64,000 nucleotides of DNA from Lysobacter alkalisoli (GTDB taxonomy: Bacteria; Pseudomonadota; Gammaproteobacteria; Xanthomonadales; Xanthomonadaceae), in the NCBI RefSeq assembly GCF_006547045.1, contig NZ_CP041242.1, positions 2,242,001-2,306,000 of the forward strand, read 5' to 3'. The position numbers were made by a program, and so were the translations under genes. The notes beneath the pieces are model-generated. The model was not told the origin of the DNA and made no database searches. It saw only the letters and a program-made list of their open reading frames with translations. Positions 17,978 through 26,858 of the stretch are shown here, piece by piece. Position 1 is the first letter of the stretch, and every line of letters starts with the position of its first letter.

Positions 17978-18125
17978 GATTCCTCGCAGCAACACCCAGC
18001 GCCAAGGTCATTTCGGGATACCGCGAATGCTATTGCGCCACGCGGCCCGTGCGCTGGGTAGCTTACCTCCTCGCAGAAGGTGGGGCGGCTGGATCGCATA
18101 CGGCGCCCGGCCACCGGGGAAAATC

Positions 18126-18172
18126 AAGCAGTCCGAGAAATCAGGGGTGGCTCAATCTCACCCCATTTTTCC
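18126..18172. repeat. Repeat similar to the IS3 right end plus REP arm
   Basis: GTCCGAGAAATCAGGGGTGG then CTCAATCTCACCCCATTTTT closely matches 32907-32950, the right end of the IS3 element and its flank (GTCCGAGAAATCGGGGGTAG). It is either an old IS footprint or a REP copy that the IS end resembles. Confidence 0.5.
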
Positions 18173-18261
18173 ACGTTCCGCCAATCACGACATCCGTCAC
18201 GACGCCGCGGCAGGACGCGCCACTACCCTGCACGCCACCATCCCATCGCGATATATCCCGA

Positions 18262-18444
18262 ATGAAATGCCTGCTTGCCCTCCTGCTCGTCCTGCCACTG
18301 TCCGGCTGCGTGCTGTTGCCGGTAGATGTCGGCCCCGCCGGCAAGGAGTGGGTCTGCCACAAGGGCAAGAAGACGCTGGAACTGCCACCCGAAGCAATCA
18401 ACGCCCACCTCGGTCACGGCGACTACAGGGGGCCGTGCCGCTGA
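18262..18444 (+). CDS. Small lipoprotein
   Basis: A 60-residue protein from ATG 18262 with a classic lipoprotein signal (MKCLLALLLVLPLSGC, lipobox LSGC, +2 Val, which suggests outer-membrane sorting). The mature part is only about 45 residues, with a further Cys pair (WVCHKGKKTL ... GPCR). It resembles small xanthomonad envelope lipoproteins annotated as hypothetical. No ribosome site is clear, but the signal is convincing. Confidence 0.7.
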   Translation: MKCLLALLLVLPLSGCVLLPVDVGPAGKEWVCHKGKKTLELPPEAINAHLGHGDYRGPCR

Positions 18445-18502
18445 GGCGACACTCTGCGGGGACATGCAATGATGTCCTCACAATGGCCAACGCACTCGAC
18501 GC

Positions 18503-19438
18503 ATGACTGACCATCAGGACGATTTCAAAGCCCTGCGCAAGGAAGCCTACGACGCCATGGATCGTGGCGCACTGGCCGAGTCATCACGGCATTTCGAGGC
18601 GCTGCTGCAGCGCGAGCCCGACGACCCCTACTACCACTACATGCGCGGGCTGGCGCACAAATACATGCTCGACTGGCCGGTGGCGCTCCGCCACAACCTC
18701 CGCGCCATCGAACTGTCTGACGAAGCGGGCGAAGCCGAACACTGGAACGCCGCCATCGCCGCCACTGCGCTCGGCGATTGGCCACAGGTCCGGCGCCTGT
18801 GGACCGCTTGCGGCATCCGCGTGCCCGAGGGCGAAGGCTCCATCGTCGACGACTACGGCGTGGCCGTGGTGCGCCTCAACCCGTGGCACGGCGGCGAGAC
18901 CGTGTTCATCCGGCGCATCGACCCGGTGCGCGGCCGCCTGCTCAATGTCCCACTGCCGGAAAGCGGGCATCGCTTTGGCGACATCGTCCTGCACGACGGC
19001 GCGGCCACCGGCCACAGGTTCGACGGCGAACACAAGGTGCCGGTATTCAACGAACTGCAGCGCCTGGTGCCATCGGAGTTCCAGACCTTCGTCGTCTTCG
19101 TCAACTGCGACAGCCGCGACGACCTGCAAGCCCTGCTCGACGCCACCGCGCCGGGCATCGGCTACGCCGAGGACTGGACGGAGACCGTCCGCTACTACTG
19201 CATGCGCTGCAGCTACGGCACGCCGCACCAGCACGACGCGGATGATTCCGGCGAATGGCAACCGGACCGCAACCTGGGCATCGCGGCGCAAAGCCGCAAG
19301 TCGGTGGAGAAGCTATTGAAAGACTGGGTTGGCGCCGGCGGGTCTCGGCGCATTGATGGCATCGAGACCCGCGAGTGCGACATCCCCGAACGGGAAGATG
19401 GCCACGAATGGTGGCGTGGACCGGACGAGGACGAGTAG
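18503..19438 (+). CDS. TPR-containing protein of unknown function
   Basis: This 311-residue cytoplasmic protein begins with about two to three tetratricopeptide units (EAYDAMDRGALAESSRHFEA, REPDDPYYHYMRGLAHKYML). A beta-rich domain follows (FNELQRLVPSEFQTFVVFVN) and then a Cys/His segment, YYCMRCSYGTPHQH, that may bind zinc. TPR units mediate protein contacts. It is monocistronic with a weak ribosome site. Confidence 0.65.
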   Translation: MTDHQDDFKALRKEAYDAMDRGALAESSRHFEALLQREPDDPYYHYMRGLAHKYMLDWPVALRHNLRAIELSDEAGEAEHWNAAIAATALGDWPQVRRLWTACGIRVPEGEGSIVDDYGVAVVRLNPWHGGETVFIRRIDPVRGRLLNVPLPESGHRFGDIVLHDGAATGHRFDGEHKVPVFNELQRLVPSEFQTFVVFVNCDSRDDLQALLDATAPGIGYAEDWTETVRYYCMRCSYGTPHQHDADDSGEWQPDRNLGIAAQSRKSVEKLLKDWVGAGGSRRIDGIETRECDIPEREDGHEWWRGPDEDE

Positions 19439-19465
19439 GAACTCAGGAATCCGTCCCTGACGGTC

Positions 19466-19510
19466 AAACAGGAAAAAGCCGACTCTGATCCTCTGTTTTT
19501 TTGTTCTCCA
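19466..19510. repeat. Degenerate REP copy
   Basis: The sequence CCGACTCTGATCCTCTGTTTTTTT has the ACTCTGA-CC-T-run end of the GGGGTCAGAGT family. It lies between two convergent genes and may serve as a terminator. Confidence 0.4.
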
Positions 19511-19537
19511 GGGACGTCCGAGGCACGGCCCCTCCCC

Positions 19538-20443
19538 TCACTCCTCCTCGATCCCCCCAAACCCTGCCACCAGATGCTCGATCAAGGCCCTCACCGCCGG
19601 CAGCAGCCCGCGCCGTGAGGGAAATACCGCGTGGATGATCTCCGCGCGCGGCGCCCACTCGGGCAACACCGGCACCAACTGCCCGGCAGCCAGTTCGGCG
19701 GTGACCATCATGTGCGGCAACTGCACCACGCCGATGCCGGCCGCGGCCGCCGTGCGCAGAGTCATCATGCTGCGCGTGATCAGGCGCGGGCGGTGGTGGA
19801 CGCTGGCCTGGGCGCCGTCGGGACCGTACAGGTGCCAGACGTGTTCGTGCGAGGGTTGGCCCAGGTCCAGGCTCGGCAGGTGCGGGAGGTCGGCGGGGGT
19901 GGAGGGGAGGCCGTGGGCTTCGATCAGGGCGGGGGCGGCCAGCAGGCATTGGCTGCGTTCGGCCAGCACGCGCATGACCAGGTCGCTGTCCTCCAGCGGT
20001 GGGGGGCGCACGCGGATGGCGAAGTCCAGGCCTTCGCCGATCACGTCGACGCGGCGGTTGGTGGCGTCCAGGTGCACATCCACGCGCGGGTTGGCGGCCA
20101 TGAACTCGGCCAGCATGGCGCCCACGCGGGTCTCCAGCAGGGCCACGGGGCAGCTCAGGCGCACCGTGCCGCAGGGGTCGGTGCGGGTGAGGTCGATGGC
20201 CTCCTGTGCGGCCTCGGCCTCCACCAGCATGGCGCGGCAGTGGGCCAGGTAGACCTGGCCGATCTCGGTAACGGCGAAGCGGCGGGTGGAGCGCTGGATC
20301 AGGCGCACGCCCAGGCGCTCTTCCAGCAGGGCAATGCGCCGGCTCAGCTTGGACTTGGGCATGCCCAGGGCGCGGCCGGCGGGGGCGAAGCCGCCGTGGT
20401 CCACCACCTGGACGAAGTAGTAGAGGTCGTTGAGGTCCTGCAT
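19538..20443 (-). CDS. LysR-family transcriptional regulator
   Basis: Using ATG 20443 the protein has 301 residues, the usual LysR length; the longer frame lacks support. The N-terminal winged helix is typical (LNDLYYFVQVVDHGGFAPAG, ALGMPKSKLSRRIALLEERL), followed by the periplasmic-binding-like effector domain (GTVRLSCPVALLETRVGAM...). It is divergent from the pirin gene across 122 bases, the standard layout for a LysR regulator and its target, so it probably controls pirin and itself. Confidence 0.9.
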   Translation of the reverse strand: MQDLNDLYYFVQVVDHGGFAPAGRALGMPKSKLSRRIALLEERLGVRLIQRSTRRFAVTEIGQVYLAHCRAMLVEAEAAQEAIDLTRTDPCGTVRLSCPVALLETRVGAMLAEFMAANPRVDVHLDATNRRVDVIGEGLDFAIRVRPPPLEDSDLVMRVLAERSQCLLAAPALIEAHGLPSTPADLPHLPSLDLGQPSHEHVWHLYGPDGAQASVHHRPRLITRSMMTLRTAAAAGIGVVQLPHMMVTAELAAGQLVPVLPEWAPRAEIIHAVFPSRRGLLPAVRALIEHLVAGFGGIEEE

Positions 20444-20565
20444 GGCCGAGGCATCGTTCACCAGATAGGACTGTGAGGATAAATCAGGCCAGCTACCGAA
20501 CCTATCGTTCCCGTCGCATGCTCTCCGGCAACGCAGCCCCCTGTCGGGGCCAACCGGAGAAAGCC

Positions 20566-21480
20566 ATGAAGAAGGTCCTCGGCACCTACAGCGCGCCACA
20601 CCCGCACTGGGTGGGCGACGGCTTCCCGGTCCGCTCGCTGTTTTCCTACAACAGCCACGGCCGCCATCTGAGCCCCTTCCTGCTGCTGGACTACGCCGGT
20701 CCAGCCAATTTCGAGCCCGGGACCCGGCGGCGCGGGGTGGGCGAGCACCCGCATCGCGGCTTCGAGACGGTCACCATCGTCTACCAGGGCGAGGTGGACC
20801 ACCGCGATTCCACCGGCGCCGGCGGCCACATCGGGCCGGGCGACGTGCAGTGGATGACGGCGGCCTCGGGCATCGTGCACGAGGAGTTCCATTCGGAGGC
20901 CTTCACCCGCCGGGGCGGCACGCTGGAGATGGTGCAGCTGTGGGTGAACCTGCCGGCGCGGGACAAGATGGCCGAGCCGGGCTACCAGACCCTGCTGGAT
21001 GCCGACATTCCTTCCGTGCCGCTGGCCGATGAGGCCGGGCGGGTACGGGTGATCGCCGGCGAGTTCGAGGGTCATCGCGGGCCGGCGCGCACCTTTACAC
21101 CTATGAACGTGTGGGACCTGCGCCTGAACCAGGGCGGCCATGCGCGCTTCAGTCTGCCGGCCGGGCACACGCTGGCGTTGGTGGTGCTGCGCGGCACGGT
21201 GCTGGTCAACGGCAGTGCGGTGGCGCGCGAGGCTCAGATGCTGGTGTTCGACCGCGACGGCAGTGAGATCGATGTGGTGGCCAACAACGAGGCCACGTTG
21301 CTGCTGTTGGGTGGTGAGCCGATCGAGGAGCCGATCGTGGGATATGGGCCCTTCGTGATGAACACGCAGACGGAGATTTCGCAGGCCATTGCGGACTACG
21401 AAGGTGGGCGGTTTGACCAAGTTGGAGGCCCCAGCAAGAGCAACACCATCCCCACCCAACGTCCCGGCCCTCCTGCATAG
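20566..21480 (+). CDS. Pirin-family bicupin protein
   Basis: Start ATG 20566 after CCGGAGA; 304 residues. The N-terminal cupin shows the iron ligands of pirins, HPHRGFETVTIVYQGEVDHR (two His) and GDVQWMTAASGIVHEE (His, Glu). The C-terminal cupin lacks metal ligands, as usual. Bacterial pirins act as quercetinase-like dioxygenases or redox sensors. The divergent LysR gene is its likely regulator. Confidence 0.9.
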   Translation: MKKVLGTYSAPHPHWVGDGFPVRSLFSYNSHGRHLSPFLLLDYAGPANFEPGTRRRGVGEHPHRGFETVTIVYQGEVDHRDSTGAGGHIGPGDVQWMTAASGIVHEEFHSEAFTRRGGTLEMVQLWVNLPARDKMAEPGYQTLLDADIPSVPLADEAGRVRVIAGEFEGHRGPARTFTPMNVWDLRLNQGGHARFSLPAGHTLALVVLRGTVLVNGSAVAREAQMLVFDRDGSEIDVVANNEATLLLLGGEPIEEPIVGYGPFVMNTQTEISQAIADYEGGRFDQVGGPSKSNTIPTQRPGPPA

Positions 21481-21677
21481 CCCTCGGGCGTTCATCGGCG
21501 CGCCCCGCCTTGCGGCACCCTGCGCCACCTCGCACCACGGCGGAGCGAATGGCGATGCGCTTCTTCGCATCGCCCTGTTTCGCCTTTCCTGTTCCGCACG
21601 ACGCCGGTGCCGGCCCGGCGTCGCGTGTCACCCGGGGCCTGGCCCCTTTCACGCAACACCACCATGAGGAGAACGAC

Positions 21678-22304
21678 ATGAGCAAGCCCTACAAGCGTCT
21701 GGACAAGAACGATGCCGCCGTCCTGCTGGTCGACCATCAGGCCGGCCTGCTGTCGCTGGTGCGCGACATCGAGCCGGACAGATTCAAGAACAACGTGCTG
21801 GCCCTGGGCGACCTGGCCAGGTACTTCAAGCTGCCGACCATCCTCACCACCAGCTTCGAGAACGGCCCCAACGGTCCGCTGGTGCCGGAGCTGAAGCAGA
21901 TGTTTCCGGAGGCTCCGTACATCGCGCGACCGGGCAACATCAACGCCTGGGACAACGAGGAATTCGTGGCGGCGGTCAAGGCCACCGGCAAGAAGCAGCT
22001 GATCATCGCCGGCGTGGTGACCGAGGTCTGCGTGACCTTCCCGGCCCTCTCGGCGATCGAGGAAGGCTTCGACGTGTTCGTGGTCACCGATGCCTCAGGC
22101 ACGTTCAACGAGGTTACCCGTCACGCCGCATGGGACCGCATGTCACAGGCCGGCGCGCAGCTGATGACCTGGTTCGGCGCGGCCTGCGAACTGCACCGCG
22201 ACTGGCGCAACGACATCGAGGGCCTCGCCGCGTTGCTCTCCAGACACATCCCGGACTACCGCAACCTGATCACCAGCTTCGACGCGCTGACGGCGCAGAA
22301 GTAG
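21678..22304 (+). CDS. ycaC: YcaC-like cysteine hydrolase
   Basis: This 208-residue protein is nearly collinear with E. coli YcaC: LLVDHQAGLLSLVRDIEPD with the catalytic Asp19, PYIARPGNINAWDNE, and the nucleophile Cys118 in VVTEVCVTFPALSAIEEG. The isochorismatase-like family hydrolyses small amides, but the YcaC substrate is unknown. GAGGAGAAC lies before the ATG. It follows the pirin gene by about 200 bases and could be co-regulated. Confidence 0.9.
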   Translation: MSKPYKRLDKNDAAVLLVDHQAGLLSLVRDIEPDRFKNNVLALGDLARYFKLPTILTTSFENGPNGPLVPELKQMFPEAPYIARPGNINAWDNEEFVAAVKATGKKQLIIAGVVTEVCVTFPALSAIEEGFDVFVVTDASGTFNEVTRHAAWDRMSQAGAQLMTWFGAACELHRDWRNDIEGLAALLSRHIPDYRNLITSFDALTAQK

Positions 22305-22416
22305 CGGTCGATCCTGGAGCTGAGGCGGCTCTGCCAGTGTCGCGGCGGAGCCGGTGGAAAGTGGAAGGCGTGGGCAATGCGGGCCACGCCTTCTGCTGCA
22401 CGGTGCCACCGAATCC

Positions 22417-22660
22417 GTAGCCTGGGCTTCGCCCTGGGCTCAACCCAGGTTACGGGCTACGGTACCGGGGCCAGCGCCTCGGCCAGGACCTGGATGCGCT
22501 CGAGGAAGTCGGGGGTAGCTCAGAGGGAACACAGGGGGCAGAGTGCACTTTCTGGTGGGGAAAGTGCACTCTGCCCCTGTTTTTTTCCCACCGGGCTCAG
22601 GTCCCGCGGCTGGCCCAGATCAGGGGATAAAAGAACCTGCCTCCATTTTTGGATCCGGCT
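22417..22660. repeat. Cluster of hairpin repeats
   Basis: Three elements stand side by side in the gene-free gap 22305-22718. The first is a GTAGCC...GGGCTAC hairpin (22417-22460). The second is a GGGGGCAGAGTGCACTTT hairpin with matching arm AAAGTGCACTCTGCCCC and T run (22531-22588). The third is a RAYT-tail copy (GGCTGGCCCAGATC ... AAAAGAACCTGCCTCC, to 22660). On the minus strand at about 22462-22514 a short tail TPDFLERIQVLAEALAPVP ends in a stop, perhaps the last codons of a lost gene. Confidence 0.6.
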
Positions 22661-22718
22661 GGCGTGCGGCCGCTTCGATCTGGAACCTGGCACGGTGGGC
22701 GACCAGACGTCCGGATAG

Positions 22719-23114
22719 TCAGCCGCGCTGGTGGTAACGCGCTTCCTGGGTGACGCCGCCGTAGCCATAGGCTGCCGCACGCACATCATGGACATGGATA
22801 TAGCTTTCCTCGTGCAGGTTTCCGAGCAAGGCGGCCAGCCCGGAGAAGGCCTCGCGGATGAACTCCGCCTTCTCGTCCTTGGTATTGGTTTCGTCGGTGA
22901 CCTTTATGTCGAAATAGACGCTGCTCTTGCGCTGCTCGGCGAGGCTGCGGCCGCCGGCGTACCAATCCTCGGGGGCGACGAAATCAATGGCGATGGCGGT
23001 CACCGCCGGGTCCTTGCGCAGAACGCGCGCGGTCAGGTCCTGCAGCAGCGACGCTATCGCCTTCGACAGTGCCTGCGAGCGCACCGCGGCAACCTTGACG
23101 TTGAGGATGGGCAT
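22719..23114 (-). CDS. Tautomerase-superfamily protein
   Basis: The 131-residue protein begins MPILNVKV, so after Met removal Pro is N-terminal, the catalytic base of the 4-oxalocrotonate tautomerase superfamily. The length and the segment SSVYFDIKVTDETNTKDEKA fit a longer-chain subgroup. The gene lies directly after the MarR regulator in the same direction, with a MarR-type operator between them, so it is probably induced by a phenolic or carbonyl effector. Confidence 0.85.
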   Translation of the reverse strand: MPILNVKVAAVRSQALSKAIASLLQDLTARVLRKDPAVTAIAIDFVAPEDWYAGGRSLAEQRKSSVYFDIKVTDETNTKDEKAEFIREAFSGLAALLGNLHEESYIHVHDVRAAAYGYGGVTQEARYHQRG

Positions 23115-23128
23115 GTCAGTTCTCCTTT

Positions 23129-23146
23129 TAGTTAGCTAAGCAACTA
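23129..23146. promoter_or_regulatory. MarR operator, copy 1
   Basis: TAGTTAGCTAAGCAACTA is an imperfect palindrome (TAGTT / AACTA). It lies between the MarR stop and the tautomerase start and matches the second copy at 23598 in 17 of 18 bases. The AGTTA-CAACT half-sites fit MarR-family operators. Confidence 0.7.
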
Positions 23147-23158
23147 TATGGGCGTAGT

Positions 23159-23575
23159 TCAGCCCAGCATCTTGCGTACCTGCCGCATCTCCGCGACGAC
23201 GTCGCCGAAGCGCCTTTCCCCGAGCGTCTTCTGCAGGCGGCGGGTAACAGCCGCGCTGGCGCGGTTGAGATCGTTGGCAATCGCCAGCGCGGCGGCGGTG
23301 GGGTGGATTTCCAGCTCGCGGCCGTCGTTGCCCGAACTGCGGCGTTCGATCAACTTCCGTTGTTGCAGCCCATCCAGTAGCCGGGTCGCGGTAGGACGGG
23401 TGATGGTCATGGCGTCGGCCAGTTCGCGCTGCAACTGCCCCGGTTGCGCTATCACCGCACGCAGCAGGAATGCCTGCGGGGGGCTCAGGCCGAACGGATT
23501 GAATGCCTGCGTCCAGACGCGCTCAAGCATTCGCGACAAGGCAGCGGTATTGAAGTATAGGCAGCCATCGAACAT
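23159..23575 (-). CDS. MarR-family transcriptional regulator
   Basis: A 138-residue winged-helix regulator: GLSPPQAFLLRAVIAQPGQL, recognition helix ITRPTATRLLDGLQQRKLIE, and wing RRSSGNDGRELEIHPT. It starts at 23575, just downstream of an 18-bp palindrome repeated before the tautomerase gene, so it very probably represses itself and that gene. Ligands of such regulators are usually phenolic or oxidising compounds. Confidence 0.88.
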   Translation of the reverse strand: MFDGCLYFNTAALSRMLERVWTQAFNPFGLSPPQAFLLRAVIAQPGQLQRELADAMTITRPTATRLLDGLQQRKLIERRSSGNDGRELEIHPTAAALAIANDLNRASAAVTRRLQKTLGERRFGDVVAEMRQVRKMLG

Positions 23576-23597
23576 GCGGTAGAGACTAGCACCACTT

Positions 23598-23615
23598 AGT
23601 TAGCTATGCAACTAT
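23598..23615. promoter_or_regulatory. MarR operator, copy 2
   Basis: TAGTTAGCTATGCAACTA lies 23 bases upstream of the MarR start and differs from copy 1 at one base. The two copies bracket the regulator gene. Confidence 0.7.
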
Positions 23616-23655
23616 ATCAGAACCCGATGCACGGGCATGACGATGCCCGAATCCG

Positions 23656-23752
23656 GAGATGGAGTCAGGTTCATTTCTCAACAGTCTTCCGCCGGCCTCA
23701 GGTTCCGCGGCTGCCCCGGATCAGCGGATAAATGAACCTGCCCCTTTTTTGT
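23656..23752. repeat. RAYT-associated repeat, complete hairpin
   Basis: GAGTCAGGTTCATTT (about 23663) pairs with AAATGAACCTGCCCC (about 23730), which is preceded by GGCTGCCCCGGATCAGCGGAT and followed by a T run. This matches the arms that flank the intact RAYT at 30806 and 31593. The nearby stretch 23576-23827 holds no gene. Confidence 0.7.
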
Positions 23753-23827
23753 GTTGCAGCATGTCGAAACGCGGATGCGACGTTCGTCGGGTAGATGAGT
23801 CGCAACCAATCCACGCGAGGCAATGCC

Positions 23828-24226
23828 GTGAACACATCAAAGATGCTCTGGACCGGTCGCATCGCGACCGGCCTTTTCGCGCTTTTCATGCTCGGCGCAT
23901 CGATCGCGCCCAAGCTGCTCGGCATGCCGGTCGCCGAACAGACGCTGGCGCAGCTCGGCTGGCCCCCGGGTTATGCCTTCACGATCGGGCTGATCGAGTT
24001 GGCCTGCCTGTTGCTGTACCTCATCCCGCGCACCAGCATGTTCGGTGCGGTGCTGATGATGAGCCTGCTCGGCGGCGCGATGGCGACGCAGGTCAGGGCC
24101 GAAAGCCCTCTGTTCAGCCATGTTCTTTTCAGCCTCTACCTTGGGCTGTTCATGTGGGGCGGCCTCTGGCTGCGCGACGCACGGCTGAGGAAACTGTTTC
24201 CTATCAACCGAAAGACGGCGCCATAA
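23828..24226 (+). CDS. DoxX-like membrane protein
   Basis: I take GTG 23828 as start (GAGG 9 bases upstream), giving 132 residues starting MNTSKMLWTGRIATG; an ATG at 23795 is the alternative. Four transmembrane helices with the DoxX-like pattern are visible (GRIATGLFALFMLGASIAPK, FTIGLIELACLLLYLIPRT, GAVLMMSLLGGAMATQV, LFSLYLGLFMWGGLWL). Members influence membrane redox or sulfur metabolism; the role is not defined here. Confidence 0.75.
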   Translation: MNTSKMLWTGRIATGLFALFMLGASIAPKLLGMPVAEQTLAQLGWPPGYAFTIGLIELACLLLYLIPRTSMFGAVLMMSLLGGAMATQVRAESPLFSHVLFSLYLGLFMWGGLWLRDARLRKLFPINRKTAP

Positions 24227-24448
24227 CGGCGCGAGAAGTACTCCTTGTCGAAACCCCGCCCCGCCATCCGTCGAACGGGCGTATGTGCCCTCTCGCACCG
24301 CGAGCCCTGATGCCACCCACCGTCAACGCGGTCGCAGGCCCGCCCGGTGACAGCCAGGGCTTGATGCAACACCCTTGATGCGACACCCCTGCGCAGTTGC
24401 ACCAGAACCCATCGCCTGCCCCACCCACCCCGCTACCGAGGACATGAC

Positions 24449-24895
24449 ATGAAGATCGTCACCAGCCTGAGCTTCCAGGGACAATGCCGCGAAGCGTTCG
24501 AGTTCTACGCCAACGTATTGGGCGGCAAGATCACCGCTGCCATCCCCTACTCCGACGCGCCGCCGGACATGCCGATCACCAACGAGAAGTACAAGACGTG
24601 GCTCATGCACTGCTGGCTGGACGTCGGCGACCAGTCCCTGATGGGCGCCGACATGGACGTCGAGTGGGCTCCCAACGTCGACAAGCCCAAGAACGGTTTC
24701 GACGTCACCCTGCACACCGACGATATCGACCAGGCCAGGCGCTGGTTCGAACAGCTGTCCGAGGGCGGCAGGCAAGTGATGCCGTTCGCCGAGACCTTCT
24801 GGTCACCCGGCTACGGTGCGCTGGTCGACCGCTTCGGGGTGCCGTGGATGGTCAACACCGTGCCGTCGGCGGACTGGAAGCCGGCACAGGGCTGA
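24449..24895 (+). CDS. VOC-family (PhnB/glyoxalase-like) protein
   Basis: The 148-residue protein has the paired beta-alpha-beta-beta-beta modules of the vicinal-oxygen-chelate fold: FQGQCREAFEFYANVLGGKI near the start and VTLHTDDIDQARRWFEQLSE in the second half. It ends with GALVDRFGVPWMVNT, typical of PhnB-like proteins. The family name 3-demethylubiquinone methyltransferase is a common misannotation; substrate unknown. Monocistronic; the upstream 222 bases hold nothing else. Confidence 0.8.
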   Translation: MKIVTSLSFQGQCREAFEFYANVLGGKITAAIPYSDAPPDMPITNEKYKTWLMHCWLDVGDQSLMGADMDVEWAPNVDKPKNGFDVTLHTDDIDQARRWFEQLSEGGRQVMPFAETFWSPGYGALVDRFGVPWMVNTVPSADWKPAQG

Positions 24896-25082
24896 GTTCG
24901 GAGGCCCCGGGCAGGCGCGTTGGCCTGTCGACAGGTGCATCCACCACGGCTGGGTGACGGCGACTTCCCCCCGCTAGTCCAGATCCGCCTGGATCCAGCG
25001 CCGCGAGTGGTGGATGTCGATCGTCTGCAGCCGACCGGGCCCCGGATTCTCGAATCGATGCAGCACACCCGCGGGACCGACG

Positions 25083-25384
25083 TCAGCTTGAGGTCCGGCA
25101 ACGCGCCTCGTGAGCGCGATCTCGAATAGTGCTGCACAGCTCGCTAGCCCGGAAGAACAGCACCGGAATGTCGACTCGGCACGCCTGGCCAGCCGATGCG
25201 CAGGCGAGCCAGGTCTTGCCCACGCGGGTGGCGCCCTGGAAGATGAGGTTCTGCTGCTGTCGAATCCAGTCGCAGCTGATCAGACTCGCGATCTGCGCCC
25301 GATCCATCCCGCGCTGAGCCCTCGCTGCCTCTGGCAACGCGGCAGCCCTGAAGAGGCGCTTGAGCTTGCGGTCGCCTCGTCGGC
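25083..25384 (-). pseudogene. IS21-type IstB helper fragment
   Basis: The reading RKLKRLFRAAALPEA, then ASLISCDWIRQQQNLIFQG, then ATRVGKTWLACASAGQACR is an IstB ATP-binding protein with its P-loop. The normal N-terminus is missing and the C-terminus is cut after about 30 further residues. It is fused upstream to an IS5 fragment. Not functional. Confidence 0.75.
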
Positions 25385-25612
25385 GAGGTTGAACCAGTGC
25401 GGCACGAAGTACATGCGCAGCATGCGCTCCAGCCCGATGGGCGGCCGACCCTTGCCGGCCTTCGGGTAGTGGGGCTCGATGACCGCACACAGATCAGCCC
25501 ACGGAACGATGGAGTCCATCGTCTGCAGGAACACATCGCGTCTGGTGGGCGTTCGGGACCGCTCGGACTCCGCACCCTGATCTGCAGCCGCTGCCAGCGT
25601 TGCTTGCTTCAT
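25374..25612 (-). pseudogene. IS5-family transposase N-terminal fragment
   Basis: MKQATLAAAADQGAESERSR, then PTRRDVFLQTMDSIVPWADL and KGRPPIGLERMLRMYFVPHW, is the start of an IS5-family transposase. Homology stops at FNLADEA, where the sequence passes into IstB. The DDE catalytic core is absent, so this is debris. Confidence 0.75.
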
Positions 25613-25774
25613 GCCTTCATCATGCCAACGCCCATTCCGTCGGGGTACCAGGTCAACCCGGAAGTGGGGGACTTAATCAGCGTCGCCTTAAGCGCGGTGA
25701 CTTGAAAAAAGCGGGGGCAGCTGTCGCAAGCGAACTGATGCCCGCATCCGTTCGAGGGCAGCTCAGGGTCGCTC

Positions 25775-26776
25775 TCAGCGGACCTCCACCACGACCTTGC
25801 CTTTGGCACGCCCCTGCTCAACATAGGCGAGCGCCTCTGCGGTCTGGTCCAGCGTGAACGATCGGTCGACGACGGGACGGATCGCACCCTTCTCCACCAG
25901 CGCCGTGATCTGGCTCAGCTGCTTGCCTTCTGCGCGCATGAGGACGAACGTATAGTTGACGCCGCGCGCCTTGGCCTTCCTTCGAATGCCGAAGCTCAGC
26001 AGACGCAGCACCTGCTTCACCGGCCAGGGGAATCCCCGCTCGGCAGCGAAGCCGGGCGTGGGCGGCCCGGAGATCGAGATGAGGTGCCCGCCGGGCTTGA
26101 GCACCTGCAGCGACTTGTGCAGTTCATCGCTGCCGAGGCTGTTGAGCACCACGTCGTAGTCACGCAATTCGGTGGCGAAGTCCTGCTTCTTGTAGTCGAT
26201 GACCACATCGGCGCCCAAGGCCTTGACCCAATCGACGTTTGCCGTGCTCGTGTTCGTGGCGACCCAGGCCCCAAGGTGCTTGGCCAACTGGATCGCGATG
26301 GTGCCGACGCCACCGGAGCCCGCCTGAATGAACACCTTCTGCCCCTTCTTCAGCTTGGCCGTCTCGACCAAGACCTGCCAGGCCGTCAGCGCCACGAGCG
26401 GCAGCGAAGCCGCTTCGCCCATGCCGATGTTGGCGGGCTTGCGAGCCACCGACGTGGCCTTGACCGCGATCAGCTCTGCGAACGTGCCAATCCGGTCGTC
26501 GTCGGGACGGGCATAGACCTCGTCACCCACATGGAAGTCCCGAACGAGACGGCCGACCCGCACGACGGTGCCGGCCACGTCGTTGCCGAGGATGAGCGGC
26601 ATGGGGTAGGGAATGACGTTCTTGAACTCGCCAGTCCTGATCTTGAGGTCCAGCACGTTCACGCTGGCGGCGTGAATCTGGATCAGCACGTCGTCGTCTT
26701 GCATGCCCGGTTCAGGCATGTCGGCGAGGCGACCGACTTCCTTCTTGCCGTAGCGGTCGATGATGAAGGCTTTCAT
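25775..26776 (-). CDS. Zinc-free NADP-dependent quinone-type oxidoreductase (MDR family)
   Basis: From ATG 26776 it has 333 residues: a GroES-like N-domain (MKAFIIDRYGKKEVGRLADM, LILGNDVAGTVVRVG) and a Rossmann domain with GSGGVGTIAIQLAKHLGAWV. The Cys/His zinc ligands of classical alcohol dehydrogenases are lacking, so it is a quinone-oxidoreductase/alkenal-reductase type. It is the last gene of a four-gene leftward cluster probably under the GlxA-type regulator at 29830. Confidence 0.85.
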   Translation of the reverse strand: MKAFIIDRYGKKEVGRLADMPEPGMQDDDVLIQIHAASVNVLDLKIRTGEFKNVIPYPMPLILGNDVAGTVVRVGRLVRDFHVGDEVYARPDDDRIGTFAELIAVKATSVARKPANIGMGEAASLPLVALTAWQVLVETAKLKKGQKVFIQAGSGGVGTIAIQLAKHLGAWVATNTSTANVDWVKALGADVVIDYKKQDFATELRDYDVVLNSLGSDELHKSLQVLKPGGHLISISGPPTPGFAAERGFPWPVKQVLRLLSFGIRRKAKARGVNYTFVLMRAEGKQLSQITALVEKGAIRPVVDRSFTLDQTAEALAYVEQGRAKGKVVVEVR

Positions 26777-26858
26777 GGGGATCTCTTTCTCTTGAAATGG
26801 AAGGTCAGGCGGCAGCCGCGCGACCCAGGATTCGAAGTTACTGATGCCTTGCCGCAGC

